This document shows positions 27,162-35,832 of a DNA stretch of 64,000 nucleotides, one piece after another. Within the stretch, counting starts at the first letter, position 1; every line of letters begins with the position of its first letter. Source of the DNA: Actinoalloteichus_B caeruleus. Lineage in GTDB: Bacteria > Actinomycetota > Actinomycetes > Mycobacteriales > Pseudonocardiaceae. The DNA is taken from NCBI RefSeq assembly GCF_000718005.1, contig NZ_JODV01000014.1. The stretch is one strand, 5' to 3'. Both the position numbers and the translations under genes were made by a program. The notes beneath the pieces were generated by a model, which saw nothing but the letters and a program-made list of their open reading frames with translations, had not been told where the DNA came from and did not search any database.

Positions 27162-28886
27162 GTGGCCACCTCAGCAGATTCGCCACCAACGGACCAGAAG
27201 ATCGAGCCCGGCGGGAAGACAGGCAAGGGGCACATCGCCCCGCGCGTCTTCTACCCCTCGGCCGCCATCATCCTGGCCTTCGTGGCCCTGACGATGATCT
27301 TCCCGTCCCAGGCGGAGGAGATCATCGGCACGGTCCAGGGCAGCATCGTGGACGGCTTCGGCTGGTACTACGTCGCGCTCGTCTCCGGCTTCGTGGTCTT
27401 CTCCCTCTGGGTCGGTATCGGCCACTTCGGGGACATCAAGCTGGGCAAGGACGACGAGGAGCCCGAGTTCAGCCTCGCCTCCTGGCTCGCGATGCTCTTC
27501 GCGGCCGGCATGGGCATCGGGCTGGTGTTCTGGGGCGTCGCCGAACCGCTGAACCACTTCGCGTCGCCCAAACCCGGTGTGGAGGGCACGCCCGAGCAGG
27601 TCGGCCAGCAGTCGCTGGTGCAGACGTTCCTGCACTGGGGTCTGCACCCCTGGGCGATCTACGTCGTGGTGGGTCTGGCCATCGCCTACGCGGTGCACCG
27701 CAAGGGCCGCCCGGTGTCGATCCGCTGGGCGCTGGAGCCGCTGCTTGGCGACAGGGTCAAGGGGCGCTGGGGCGACGTGATCGACGTCGTCGCCGTGGTC
27801 GGCACCCTGTTCGGCGTCGCGACCTCGCTCGGCTTCGGTGTGCTCCAGGTCGCCGCCGGACTGGACTTCGTCGGCATCGACGGGGTGGCGGACAGCACGC
27901 CAGCGCTGATCCTGCTGATCGGCGGGATCACCGCGATGGCCATCTTCTCGGTGGTCAGCGGTGTCAAGAAGGGCGTCAAGTGGCTGTCGAACATCAACAT
28001 GAGCATGGCCGCCATCCTCATGCTGTTCGTGCTGATCGCCGGCCCGACGCTGTTCCTGCTGCGGGAGTTCGTCCAGTCCATCGGCCTGTACCTGCAGAAC
28101 CTGCTCCAGATGAGCTTCGACGTCAGCGCCATGCAGGGTGAGGAGGGCGCGGCCTGGCAGGCGGCCTGGGCCACCTTCTACTGGGGCTGGTGGATCTCCT
28201 GGGCACCCTTCGTCGGCATCTTCATCGCCCGCATCTCCCGGGGCCGCACCGTCCGCGAGTTCGTCGCCGGCGTCCTGCTGGTGCCCACGGTCATCACCTT
28301 CCTGTGGTTCACCATCTTCGGCGGCACCGGCCTCTACCGCGAACTGTTCGGTGAGGGGGGCCTGGTCGTCGACGGGGCCGTGAACACCGAGGGCGCGCTG
28401 TTCGGGGTTCTCGGTGACCTGCCCGGCGGCATGATCGTGTCCGTCTTCGCGATCGTGCTGATCGTGCTGTTCTTCGTGACTTCCTCCGACTCCGGCTCCC
28501 TCGTGGTCGACATGCTGACCTCGGGTGGCAACCCGGAGCCGCCGACCTGGAGCCGGGTGTTCTGGTCGGTGGTGGAGGGCCTGGTCGCCATCGCGCTGCT
28601 GGTGGTGGGCGGAGACAGCGGGCTCGCCGCGTTGCAGACCACGGCGATCGTCATCGCGTTCCCCTTCAGCATCATCATGATCGGGATGTGCGTGGCGACC
28701 TGGCGCCAGTTCCACGAGGAACGCGAGTCCTGGCTGCGGGCCCGGCGCAAGCGGCAGCGCGAGGAGCTCACCGAGCACATCTCGCAGACGCTGATCGAGG
28801 ACGGCTACATCGAGGAGCCGGACCGCTCCGACGAGGGCGCCTCCGCCTCCTCGACCGAGCCCAAGCCGGCCAGCGGCAAGGCGTAG
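27162..28886 (+). CDS. BCCT-family osmolyte (betaine/carnitine/choline) transporter
   Basis: Protein of 574 aa with 12 predicted membrane segments. Family signatures are clear: GMGIGLVFWGVAEPLNHF (segment 3, substrate and sodium region) and the Trp-rich YWGWWISWAPFVGIFIARISRG (segment 8), followed by VTSSDSGSLVVDML. BCCT carriers import glycine betaine, choline or similar trimethylammonium compounds with Na+ or H+ for osmoprotection. A charged C-terminal tail of about 50 residues could sense osmotic stress as in BetP. GTG 27162 has GGGAGG upstream at 9 nt. Exact substrate unknown; no betaine synthesis genes adjacent. Confidence 0.92.
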   Translation: MATSADSPPTDQKIEPGGKTGKGHIAPRVFYPSAAIILAFVALTMIFPSQAEEIIGTVQGSIVDGFGWYYVALVSGFVVFSLWVGIGHFGDIKLGKDDEEPEFSLASWLAMLFAAGMGIGLVFWGVAEPLNHFASPKPGVEGTPEQVGQQSLVQTFLHWGLHPWAIYVVVGLAIAYAVHRKGRPVSIRWALEPLLGDRVKGRWGDVIDVVAVVGTLFGVATSLGFGVLQVAAGLDFVGIDGVADSTPALILLIGGITAMAIFSVVSGVKKGVKWLSNINMSMAAILMLFVLIAGPTLFLLREFVQSIGLYLQNLLQMSFDVSAMQGEEGAAWQAAWATFYWGWWISWAPFVGIFIARISRGRTVREFVAGVLLVPTVITFLWFTIFGGTGLYRELFGEGGLVVDGAVNTEGALFGVLGDLPGGMIVSVFAIVLIVLFFVTSSDSGSLVVDMLTSGGNPEPPTWSRVFWSVVEGLVAIALLVVGGDSGLAALQTTAIVIAFPFSIIMIGMCVATWRQFHEERESWLRARRKRQREELTEHISQTLIEDGYIEEPDRSDEGASASSTEPKPASGKA

Positions 28887-28906
28887 TCCCACCGCTCCGG
28901 TCGACG

Positions 28907-28940
28907 AACGGGTCGGTCCCCACCCGGGGGCCGGCCCGTT
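28907..28940 (+). terminator. Hairpin terminator after the BCCT gene
   Basis: AACGGGTCGGTCCCC (28907-28921) can pair along its whole 15 bp with GGGGGCCGGCCCGTT (28926-28940), two of the pairs being G-U, around a 4-nt loop. It lies 20 bp past the stop codon. Confidence 0.7.
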
Positions 28941-29460
28941 CCGGGGTTGAGGTAGGCCCGTACCCGGGTGGAGCCCGGCTGGTGAACCGGGGAGGAACGG
29001 GATCCGCCGTCTCCACGACGATTCCGGGCCCCTTCCCCATCACTTCCGGTCGAAGTTCCCGCCACGGGCCAGGAATTGCCGGCGCCGCGGAATCCTTCGT
29101 GGACCGAGGACGGGCACCGGAGGACCAGGAGTCGGCACCGCCCCGCATTCCGGCTGATCGTCGACCGCCGGCCCGGCGACGATTCCGGAAGGGCGTGCTC
29201 CCGACGGGTACCAGCGCTCGGCGGGCCCACCCGTGGTTCCCCACGGGTGACGACAACCAACGACCACCGCGAGATCAGTCGCCGCCTCGCTCCCCTGGAC
29301 GGGTCATCTCCCCTCGGTTGCGGGAACCGATCAGCGCGTTCCCGACTCTCAGTAGCATGTTCCCGCGTCGTCCGGCGATTCCCCGGGACGCGGTTCGATC
29401 CACTCACGAGACGACGTCGTTCGGTGCCCTTCCCGGTGCGCGGACGGCCGGAGGTAGTCG
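28941..29460. other. Intergenic region upstream of the kinase gene, with an isolated hairpin
   Basis: No credible gene in 520 bp. A perfect 9-bp stem, CACCCGTGG (29228-29236) with CCACGGGTG (29241-29249) and a 4-nt TTCC loop, stands alone in the middle. It could be a terminator, attenuator or part of a small RNA. Confidence 0.35.
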
Positions 29461-30987
29461 GTGACCCACCAGGAGGACGCGGTCCGGAACCGGATCGTGG
29501 CGGGCCGGTACCAGCTGCTGGACGAACTGGGCCGAGGCGGGATGGGGATCGTCTGGCGCGCCGAGGACCGGGTGATCGGCCGCCAGGTGGCGATCAAGGA
29601 ACTGCGGCTTCCCGAGGGCATCCCCCCGGAGGAGCGCGGGGTGTTCGAGGAGCGGGTGCTGCGGGAGGCCCGCACCGCTGGCCGGTTGAACGACCCGGCC
29701 GTGGTGACCGTCTACGACGTGGTCTCCGACGAGGGCATGACGATGATCGTCATGGAGCTGATCGCGGCCCCGACGCTGTCCCAGGTGGTGCAGGGGCAGG
29801 GTCCGCTCCCGCCCCACCAGGTCGTCTCGATGGGCAGGCAACTGCTCGCCGCGCTGAACACGGCCCACCAGGCCGGGGTCGTGCACCGCGACGTCAAACC
29901 CAGCAACATCATGCTGTTGCCGGACGGTCGGGTGAAGCTGACGGACTTCGGCATCGCCCAGGCGGCCGAGGACCCGAGGCTGACGACGAGCGGCACCCTG
30001 ATCGGTTCGATGGCGTACATGGCGCCCGAGCGCATCCGGGACAGCGCCGCCACCCCTGGCTCCGACCTGTGGGCACTGGGCGCCACGCTCTTCTTCGCCG
30101 TCGAGGGACGCGCGCCCTTCGAACGCCCCACGACGGCGTCCACCCTGCACGCGATCATGACGGAGGTCCCCTTCCTCACCCGGTGCCAGGGCCCACTGGC
30201 CTCGGCGATCTCCGGGCTGCTCGTGGGGAACCCGGAGGGACGGCTGGGACCCCGGCAGGTGGGTGGGCTGCTCGACACGGCCGCCGGCGGGACCGGGCCG
30301 CAGGGCGGCCCCGGGCCGACACCGCACCTCCCGGCAGGACAGCCGGGGCCCTCCACCCATCCGTTCGGCCAGCACTCCGGCCCGCTGGCCCCGGCACGCC
30401 CGGGCTGGTCCTGGAAGCGGACCGGCATCTCGCTGCTGGCCGCCGGGATGGTGTTCGCCGCTGGCCTGCTCACCGACCGCTGGTTGCTGACCGAGCGGGA
30501 ACCAACCCCACCGCACCCGGCGATGGACGCCCCGATGAGTTACGGCCGCGACGGCGAGATCCCGGTCTTCGACCTGACCGCGGACGAGGGGTCGTCCTGT
30601 TCGACGGGAGAACTGCGGGCCGGCCAGCAGTACGGTGAGGCCGTGGAGTGCGACACCCCGCACGATGTCGAGGTCTTCACCAGCTGGAACCTCTTCTCCT
30701 CCTACGAACGGGAGCCGGCGTTCCCCGCCTACCCTGGCGAGGACACCCTGGTCCGCATGGCCGTCGGGGCCTGCGGGCTGTACTTCGACTCCGAGCTGGT
30801 GGACCTCGGGGAGCGGCAGGACATCCGGTTCCGAGCGCTCGTTCCCACCCGGGAGTCCTGGGAGGAGAAAGTGCGGTCGGTCGCCAACGAGGACCTCACC
30901 CCCGCCGGGACCTCCCGGGTGTACTGCGTCCTCTACTCCGAGTCCGGAGAACGGCTCACCGAGCCGGCGAGGGTCCGGGAGGACTGA
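29461..30987 (+). CDS. Receptor-like Ser/Thr protein kinase (Hanks type)
   Basis: Protein of 508 aa. Kinase domain (about 16-275): glycine loop LGRGGMGIVW, VAIKEL lysine, catalytic HRDVKPSNIM, DFG loop TDFGIAQ and APE motif YMAPERI. A Pro/Gly-rich juxtamembrane linker (about 278-315) leads to one membrane helix (about 322-340). The extracellular part (about 350-508) contains ECDTPHDVEVF, resembling the septum-formation/DUF4190-associated sensor domain found on actinobacterial secreted proteins. No PASTA repeats. Signal and substrates are unknown. GTG 29461 has CCGGAGG upstream. Proximity to the sigma-B locus is suggestive only. Confidence 0.9.
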   Translation: MTHQEDAVRNRIVAGRYQLLDELGRGGMGIVWRAEDRVIGRQVAIKELRLPEGIPPEERGVFEERVLREARTAGRLNDPAVVTVYDVVSDEGMTMIVMELIAAPTLSQVVQGQGPLPPHQVVSMGRQLLAALNTAHQAGVVHRDVKPSNIMLLPDGRVKLTDFGIAQAAEDPRLTTSGTLIGSMAYMAPERIRDSAATPGSDLWALGATLFFAVEGRAPFERPTTASTLHAIMTEVPFLTRCQGPLASAISGLLVGNPEGRLGPRQVGGLLDTAAGGTGPQGGPGPTPHLPAGQPGPSTHPFGQHSGPLAPARPGWSWKRTGISLLAAGMVFAAGLLTDRWLLTEREPTPPHPAMDAPMSYGRDGEIPVFDLTADEGSSCSTGELRAGQQYGEAVECDTPHDVEVFTSWNLFSSYEREPAFPAYPGEDTLVRMAVGACGLYFDSELVDLGERQDIRFRALVPTRESWEEKVRSVANEDLTPAGTSRVYCVLYSESGERLTEPARVRED

Positions 30988-31095
30988 CCCAGCACCGCGC
31001 GCGGACTCCCCCAGCCGTCCCGGTCGCACCGGGTCCCGGTGTCCGACCCAGTGCCCGCCGCCGCACACCTCCTCCCGGACGCGGGCCGGTCGCGG

Positions 31096-31140
31096 GCTCG
31101 GCTGTCCCTGATCAGCCTCCTCCGTGCTCGGCTGTCCCTG
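31096..31140. repeat. Direct repeat of 15 bp, 30-bp period
   Basis: GCTCGGCTGTCCCTG occurs at 31096-31110 and again at 31126-31140, followed by a partial third copy (CCTCCGTGCTCGGC). Likely a slippage product; no function evident. Confidence 0.7.
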
Positions 31141-31222
31141 CTCGGCCCTCCGTGCTCGGCGACCGGCGTAGGCGGTTCGTCCGGAAGGCGGCCCCGGCTC
31201 GGCCCGGATCCATCGCCCACAG

Positions 31223-31247
31223 GTGTGGTTCCGGCGGGAGTGGGTAA
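31223..31247 (+). promoter_or_regulatory. Sigma-B/sigma-F-like promoter of the SRPBCC gene
   Basis: GTGT (31223-31226), a 15-bp spacer, then GGGTAA (31242-31247) fits the actinobacterial sigma-B pattern GNNT-N14-16-GGGTAY except for the last base. It sits 43 bp upstream of the SRPBCC ATG and about 1.1 kb from the gene for a sigma-B-type factor. The -10 is inside a 17-bp tandem repeat (31233-31249 and 31250-31266, two mismatches). Confidence 0.5.
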
Positions 31248-31290
31248 CCGGCGGGAGTGAGCAACCCGGTTCATTGAGGAGTGATGTGCC

Positions 31291-31776
31291 ATGACGTCCT
31301 TCACCGAGACGGTCGACGTCGAGGTTCCGGTGCAGGCCGCGTACAACCAGTGGACCCAGTTCGAGAGCTTCCCGCAGTTCATGGAGGGTGTCGATCGGGT
31401 CGTCCAGGTGAACGACACCCTGACGCACTGGGAGACGTCCATCGCCGGCGCCCACCGCGAGTTCGACGCCGAGATCACCGAGCAGCACCCCGACGAGAGG
31501 GTGGCCTGGCGGGCGACCGACGGGCCGGACCAGTCCGGCGTGGTCACGTTCCACCGGATCGACGACCAGACCACGCGCGTCACCCTCCAGATGGACTACC
31601 AGCCCTCGGGGCTGGCGGAGAAGGCCGGCTCGGCGCTCGGGATGGTCGGTTCCCGGGTTCGGGGTGACCTGAACCGTTTCAAGGACTTCATCGAGCAGCG
31701 CGGCTCGGAGACCGGGGGTTGGCGTGGTGACGTGCCACGGGGGCCGCAGCGTGGTGAGGGCGGGGGTCTCGGGTGA
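31291..31776 (+). CDS. SRPBCC family protein (CoxG/OtsB-like cyclase type)
   Basis: Protein of 161 aa. One SRPBCC domain: SFTETVDVEVPVQAAYNQWTQFESFPQFMEG, VVQVNDTLTHWETSIAG, then TFHRIDDQTTRVTLQMDYQ, ending in a C-terminal helix RVRGDLNRFKDFIEQRG. This subtype (QWTQFE.FPQFM) is frequent among stress-regulated actinobacterial proteins. The last 25 residues are Gly-rich and disordered. ATG 31291 is preceded by GAGGAG. The sigma-B-like promoter upstream suggests membership of the general-stress regulon. Ligand unknown. Confidence 0.82.
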   Translation: MTSFTETVDVEVPVQAAYNQWTQFESFPQFMEGVDRVVQVNDTLTHWETSIAGAHREFDAEITEQHPDERVAWRATDGPDQSGVVTFHRIDDQTTRVTLQMDYQPSGLAEKAGSALGMVGSRVRGDLNRFKDFIEQRGSETGGWRGDVPRGPQRGEGGGLG

Positions 31777-31900
31777 CACCCGTGGCCCACGGTGACACGA
31801 TGATCAGCGGGTCCGCCGGCAGGACGGACGGCGGTCGGGCGTGCGCCCGCGGCGGGACGCCCCACCGGTCACAACCCGAACGCGACGATGAGGTAGGTAC

Positions 31901-32341
31901 GTGAGCGCTCAGTCGCCAACACAACAGAACGGAAGCGCGGCCCTCGCCCCCCACTCGGTGGAGGTGCGGGTGGCCGCGCTGCCGCACCAGCTACCGGTGC
32001 TGCGCGGCATCGCGGGGGACATCGCGATGCGGGAGGACTTCGACCTCGACTCGATCGAGGACCTGCGGTTGGCGGTGGACGAGGTGTGCTCGACGCTGAT
32101 CCGCCTCGCCGTGCCGGACGCCACGCTGGTGTGCCGGTACGACGTGGCGGAATCCGCGCTTCGGGTCGTCGCCTCGGTGGTGTCGGCCAGCTCGACGGGA
32201 CCGCGTACCGACACCTTCGGGTGGCGGGTGCTGACGACGCTGACCAGTTCGATCGACAGCACCGTCGAGACGCGCGACGACGGGCTCAGTGTGGTACAGG
32301 TTGAGCTGGTGAAACAGCGAGGAACGGCGGTAGCCGAGTGA
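31901..32341 (+). CDS. rsbW: Anti-sigma factor, RsbW/UsfX type
   Basis: Protein of 146 aa with a GHKL (HATPase) fold. The N-box helix reads SIEDLRLAVDEVCSTLIRLAV, preceded by the typical VRVAALPHQLPVLRGIAGDIA first strand and helix. The ATP lid is short. RsbW-type proteins bind and inhibit sigma-B/sigma-F and often phosphorylate an anti-anti-sigma (RsbV); no RsbV is in the window. The stop overlaps the sigma gene start by 4 bp (GTGA), so both proteins are made in a coupled way. GTG 31901 with AGGTAG upstream. Confidence 0.85.
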   Translation: MSAQSPTQQNGSAALAPHSVEVRVAALPHQLPVLRGIAGDIAMREDFDLDSIEDLRLAVDEVCSTLIRLAVPDATLVCRYDVAESALRVVASVVSASSTGPRTDTFGWRVLTTLTSSIDSTVETRDDGLSVVQVELVKQRGTAVAE

Positions 32342-33126
32342 CCGAGGCCCCCAACCAGCACCCGGGCTCCGACGGCAACGGCGAGCGTTACGAGCACCTG
32401 ACCCCGCTGTTCCACGAGCTGGCCGCGCTCAGCCCGGACGACCCGGAGCACGCGAAACTGCGCGAGACGCTGGTGACCAGGCACCTCCCGGTGGCGAAGC
32501 ACATCGCCAGGAGGTTCGGCAACCGAGGGGAGTCCCAGGAGGACCTCACCCAGGTGGCGACCCTGGGCCTGATCAAGGCCGTGGACCGGTTCGACCCCAC
32601 CCACGGCGCGGACTTCCTGTCCTTCGCGGTCCCGACCATCATGGGCGAGGTCCGCCGCCACTTCCGCGACACCGGGTGGGCGGTGCGGGTGCCCCGCCGG
32701 CTCCAGGAGATGCACCTGGCGATCAGTTCGGCGACCAGCGAGCTCTCGCAGAGCCTCGGCCGGGCCCCCACCCCCCGGGAGCTCGCCGAACGGCTCGAGG
32801 TCCCGTTGGAGCAGGTCTTCGAGGGCCTGGCAGCGAGCAACGCCTACCGGAGCGCGTCGCTGGACGAGATGTTGCTCGACGACGAGACGGTCTCGCTCGG
32901 CGACTCCATCGGGCGAGAGGAACCCGAGCTGGAGATCGTGGAGTACCGCGAGACCCTGCAGCCGTTGCTCGCCCAGCTCCCGGAGCGGGACCGCCAGATC
33001 CTGCTGCTGAGGTTCTTCGGGAACCTGACGCAGACCCAGATCGCCAAGCGCATCGGTGTCTCGCAGATGCACGTCTCGCGGCTGCTCAGCCGCACCCTCG
33101 CCCGTCTGCGCGAGGCCGCGGAGTAG
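32338..33126 (+). CDS. RNA polymerase sigma factor, SigB/SigF family
   Basis: Protein of 262 aa, a group 3 sigma factor. Region 2 (about 45-115): HLPVAKHIARRFGNRGESQEDLTQVATLGLIKAVDRFDP with -10-binding DFLSFAVPTIMGEVRRHFRD. Region 3 (about 125-190) and region 4 (about 205-260) with LPERDRQILLLRFFGNLTQTQIAKRIGVSQMHVSRLLSRTLARLRE, the -35 helix-turn-helix. The family directs general stress and/or developmental genes from GNNT/GGGTAY promoters. It is translationally coupled to its anti-sigma factor. Confidence 0.92.
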   Translation: MTEAPNQHPGSDGNGERYEHLTPLFHELAALSPDDPEHAKLRETLVTRHLPVAKHIARRFGNRGESQEDLTQVATLGLIKAVDRFDPTHGADFLSFAVPTIMGEVRRHFRDTGWAVRVPRRLQEMHLAISSATSELSQSLGRAPTPRELAERLEVPLEQVFEGLAASNAYRSASLDEMLLDDETVSLGDSIGREEPELEIVEYRETLQPLLAQLPERDRQILLLRFFGNLTQTQIAKRIGVSQMHVSRLLSRTLARLREAAE

Positions 33127-33135
33127 GTGGACGAT

Positions 33136-33162
33136 CCCCGGGCGCGTGCCGCGCACCCGGGG
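33136..33162 (+). terminator. Hairpin terminator after the sigma factor gene
   Basis: CCCCGGG (33136-33142) pairs with CCCGGGG (33156-33162), with an inner CGCG/CGCG extension and a small bulge. It lies 10 bp beyond the sigma gene stop, before the convergent DUF4429 gene. Confidence 0.6.
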
Positions 33163-33216
33163 TTCGCGGGTCGTCACCGCCTGGCCGGGTGGACGGGCGG
33201 GACGGGACCGGGGTGG

Positions 33217-34134
33217 TCAGAGCCGGTCGAGCAGCTCGGCCTTCTTCTGGCTGAACTCCTCGTCGGTCAGCAGCCCGGCCTCGTGGAGGCCGCCGAGCTT
33301 CCTGATGGCCTCCACCACGTCGTCCGCGCGGTCCGCGATCGTGGCCGTCTCCGAGACGGGGGCCGCCGGCTCCGCCGGCAGGAGCTCCGCCCGTTGCCGG
33401 GCCGCGACGATCCGGGTGTGCAGCTCGGCGGCGAACAGGAGGTCCGCCACGCTGCCGTCACCGAGTCCGTAGGCGAGGGCGTAGGGGTCCTTGTCCGGCA
33501 TGCCCCGCATGGCCGGGTTGTCCGGCTTGCGCGCCGAGAGCCCGGTTCCGTCGCTCAACGTGATCCGGAAGAAACCTCCCAGGGCGGTCGGCGGGGACCA
33601 CTCGACCACGCTGATGTTCTCCAGCGGGACGCGCTGCGGGCCGAGCTGCTCCTTCACCGTCTCCGCCATCCACCCCCAGGTGAAGGTCAGCGTCTCACCG
33701 TCGAAGGCCACCTCCCCGTCCAAGCCCTTGATGGACCGGGGAGCGGGTGGCAGCACCACCAGGAAACCGTCGGTGGGTTCGAGGGCGCGGGGGTTGAGCG
33801 AGATGCGGTCGCGCAGCTGCGTCGCGTGGTACTGCGCCAGGTCGGGTTGCTTGCCGGGGAGGGAGAGCCGGTAGGGGTCCGCCGCCTCGGGCAACCGGCC
33901 GGCGAGGACGGGGCCGAACGCGTCAGCTCCGGGGCGCAGCCGCAGCACGAGGTCGGTGCGCCGCTTGCCCGGCTCGACGATCACACCCGACAGCGCCTCG
34001 TTCGGGACGACCAGCTCCCCCAGCGCCCTGTGCAGCGGATTGGCCCGCCGGCCACCGACGAACCGGATGCGGATGCCCTCCGCCTCGAAGACCCAGGTCG
34101 CGTTCGTTCCCGCTAACTCCAGTTCGTAGGACAC
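33217..34134 (-). CDS. DUF4429 domain-containing protein with C-terminal SHOCT domain
   Basis: Protein of 305 aa. Two related beta-rich halves: TWVFEAEGIRIRF (about 12-24) and EVAFDGETLTFTWGWM (about 130-145), each followed by V/I-PLENISVVEWSPP-like strands with FFRITLSDG, characteristic of actinobacterial DUF4429, a PH-like duplicated domain. The C-terminus LGGLHEAGLLTDEEFSQKKAELLDRL is a SHOCT motif (about 270-300), an oligomerisation module. Function unknown. GTG 34134 has TAGGGT 7 nt upstream and no Shine-Dalgarno, so leaderless. Convergent with the sigma factor gene. Confidence 0.75.
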   Translation of the reverse strand: MSYELELAGTNATWVFEAEGIRIRFVGGRRANPLHRALGELVVPNEALSGVIVEPGKRRTDLVLRLRPGADAFGPVLAGRLPEAADPYRLSLPGKQPDLAQYHATQLRDRISLNPRALEPTDGFLVVLPPAPRSIKGLDGEVAFDGETLTFTWGWMAETVKEQLGPQRVPLENISVVEWSPPTALGGFFRITLSDGTGLSARKPDNPAMRGMPDKDPYALAYGLGDGSVADLLFAAELHTRIVAARQRAELLPAEPAAPVSETATIADRADDVVEAIRKLGGLHEAGLLTDEEFSQKKAELLDRL

Positions 34135-34234
34135 CCCAACAACCCTATCCAACCGGGATGGGCCGCCGGTGGGGAACCGCCAGAGCCGGCGGGCGGAGGC
34201 ACCGGTCCCGGTTCCCCCGGTGCCTCCGGCGGCC

Positions 34235-35677
34235 TCAGGACGCGGTCTCGGAGCGGTCGCCCGACCACAGGGTGTGGAAGTAGCCGTCGCGATCGACCCG
34301 CTGGTAGGTGTGCGCTCCGAAGTAGTCCCGCAGGCCCTGGACCAGGGCCGCCGGCAGCCGGCTGGCCCGCAGCGTGTCGTAGTAGGCCAGTCCTGAGGAC
34401 AGCCCGGGAGCGGGGACACCGGCGGCGGCGGCCGTCCCCACGACCCGTCGCCACGCCTGCTGGGAACGGCTGACCTGCTCGGCGAAGTAGTCGTCCGCGA
34501 GCAGGTTCAGCAGCTCGGGCCGCGTCCGGTACGCCTCGGCGATCCTGTCGAGGAAACGGGCCCGGATGATGCAGCCGCCCCGCCAGATGCGCGCGGTGCC
34601 GGCGAGGTCGACGTTCCACCCGTACTGCTCGCTCGCCGCGGAGATCATGCTGAAGCCCTGGGCGTACGCGGCGAGCTTGGCCCCGTAGAGCGCCTCCCGC
34701 AGGTCGTCGACGAACCCCGACCGGACCTCACCCGGCGGCTCGGTGGGCCCGGGGAGGGACGCGCACACCTCGCGCTGGCGCACCGCGCCGGACAGCGCAC
34801 GGGCGAAGACGGCCTCGGCGATACCGGGAACCGGGTCTCCGAGTTCGAGGGCCTCCCGCACCGTCCACCGGCCGGTGCCCTTCTGCTCGGCCCGGTCGGC
34901 GACCACGTCGACGAAGGGCGCGCCGGTCTCCGGGTCGGTGTGCCCGAGCACCTCGGCGGTGATCTCGATCAGGTAGGACTCCAGGTCGCCCTGGTTCCAG
35001 GTCCGGAACACCTCGGCGATCTCGGCCGGAGCGAGCCCCGCGACGGCGCGGAGCAGGTCGTAGGACTCGGCGATCAGCTGCATGTCGGCGTACTCGATGC
35101 CGTTGTGCACCATCTTGACGAAGTGCCCGGCGCCGTCCGGCCCCACGTGCACGCAGCAGGGGGCACCGTCGACCTCGGCCGCGATGTTCTCCAGGACCGG
35201 CCCGACCTGCCGGTAGGCCTCGACGGAGCCGCCGGGCATGATGCTGGGGCCGAGCAGGGCGCCCTCCTCCCCGCCGGAGATGCCCGTGCCGACGAAGTGG
35301 AGGCCCCGTTCCCGCAGGGCCGCCTCCCGGCGCCGGGTGTCCGCGAAGTGCGCGTTCCCCCCGTCGAGGATGATGTCACCGGGTTCGAGGAGCCCGGCGA
35401 GTTCGTCGATCACCGCGTCGGTGGCGCCTCCCGCCTTCACCATGATGATCACCTGGCGCGGTCGCTGGAGGCTGTCCACCAGTTCCGCCAGGGTGCCGGC
35501 GGGCACGAACACCCCCTCGTCGCCGTGTTCGGAGACCAGCGCCTCCGTCCGGGCCGAGGTCCGGTTGTGCACGGCGACCGGGTACCCGTTGCGCGCCAGG
35601 TTGCGCGCGAGGTTGCCGCCCATCGTCGCCAGCCCGGTCACTCCGATGGCCGCGGTCCCGCGAGTGTCGTCTGCCAT
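34235..35677 (-). CDS. gnd: NADP-dependent 6-phosphogluconate dehydrogenase
   Basis: Protein of 480 aa, the long dimeric form, making ribulose-5-phosphate, CO2 and NADPH in the oxidative pentose phosphate pathway. Nucleotide-binding motif GLATMGGNLARNLA (residues 15-28), DGGNAHFADTRRR near 107, GTGISGGEEGA near 131, catalytic GHFVKMVHNGIEYADMQ (Lys near 187) and the C-terminal family stretch DRDGYFHTLWSGDR. ATG 35677 has a GGTGGG upstream. It is divergent from DUF2218 and separated from it by 154 bp. Confidence 0.96.
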   Translation of the reverse strand: MADDTRGTAAIGVTGLATMGGNLARNLARNGYPVAVHNRTSARTEALVSEHGDEGVFVPAGTLAELVDSLQRPRQVIIMVKAGGATDAVIDELAGLLEPGDIILDGGNAHFADTRRREAALRERGLHFVGTGISGGEEGALLGPSIMPGGSVEAYRQVGPVLENIAAEVDGAPCCVHVGPDGAGHFVKMVHNGIEYADMQLIAESYDLLRAVAGLAPAEIAEVFRTWNQGDLESYLIEITAEVLGHTDPETGAPFVDVVADRAEQKGTGRWTVREALELGDPVPGIAEAVFARALSGAVRQREVCASLPGPTEPPGEVRSGFVDDLREALYGAKLAAYAQGFSMISAASEQYGWNVDLAGTARIWRGGCIIRARFLDRIAEAYRTRPELLNLLADDYFAEQVSRSQQAWRRVVGTAAAAGVPAPGLSSGLAYYDTLRASRLPAALVQGLRDYFGAHTYQRVDRDGYFHTLWSGDRSETAS

Positions 35678-35813
35678 GCCCACCAGCCTGCACCCTCGTC
35701 CGCCCGCACGCAGCCGTGCGACCACGCCAACGGCACGTTGCGGCCGTCCCGCCCGCTGGGAGCGCGCGGGTGGGCGAAGCTCACACCCCCGAACGCACCA
35801 CACCGCCAGCGGG

Positions 35814-35832
35814 GAAGGTTAGCCTCACCTCA
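35814..35832 (+). promoter_or_regulatory. Putative IdeR/DmdR iron box overlapping the DUF2218 start
   Basis: GAAGGTTAGCCTCACCTCA matches the actinobacterial iron box TTAGGTTAGGCTCACCTAA at 15 of 19 positions by eye. It overlaps TAGCCT (35820-35825), a -10 box 6 nt before the ATG, so an Fe2+-loaded DtxR-type repressor bound here would block a leaderless promoter. No DtxR/IdeR gene is in the window. Confidence 0.6.

Larger units (their letters stand above)
30988..31290. other. Intergenic region with tandem repeats and a stress promoter
   Basis: No gene. It holds a 30-bp-period repeat at 31096-31140 and, at the right end, a sigma-B-like promoter embedded in a second small tandem repeat (see separate entries). 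Confidence 0.5.

Noticed and set aside
31096..31140. CRISPR or mobile-element repeat
   Set aside because: Only two short copies plus a fragment, no spacer logic and no transposase nearby; better explained by slippage.
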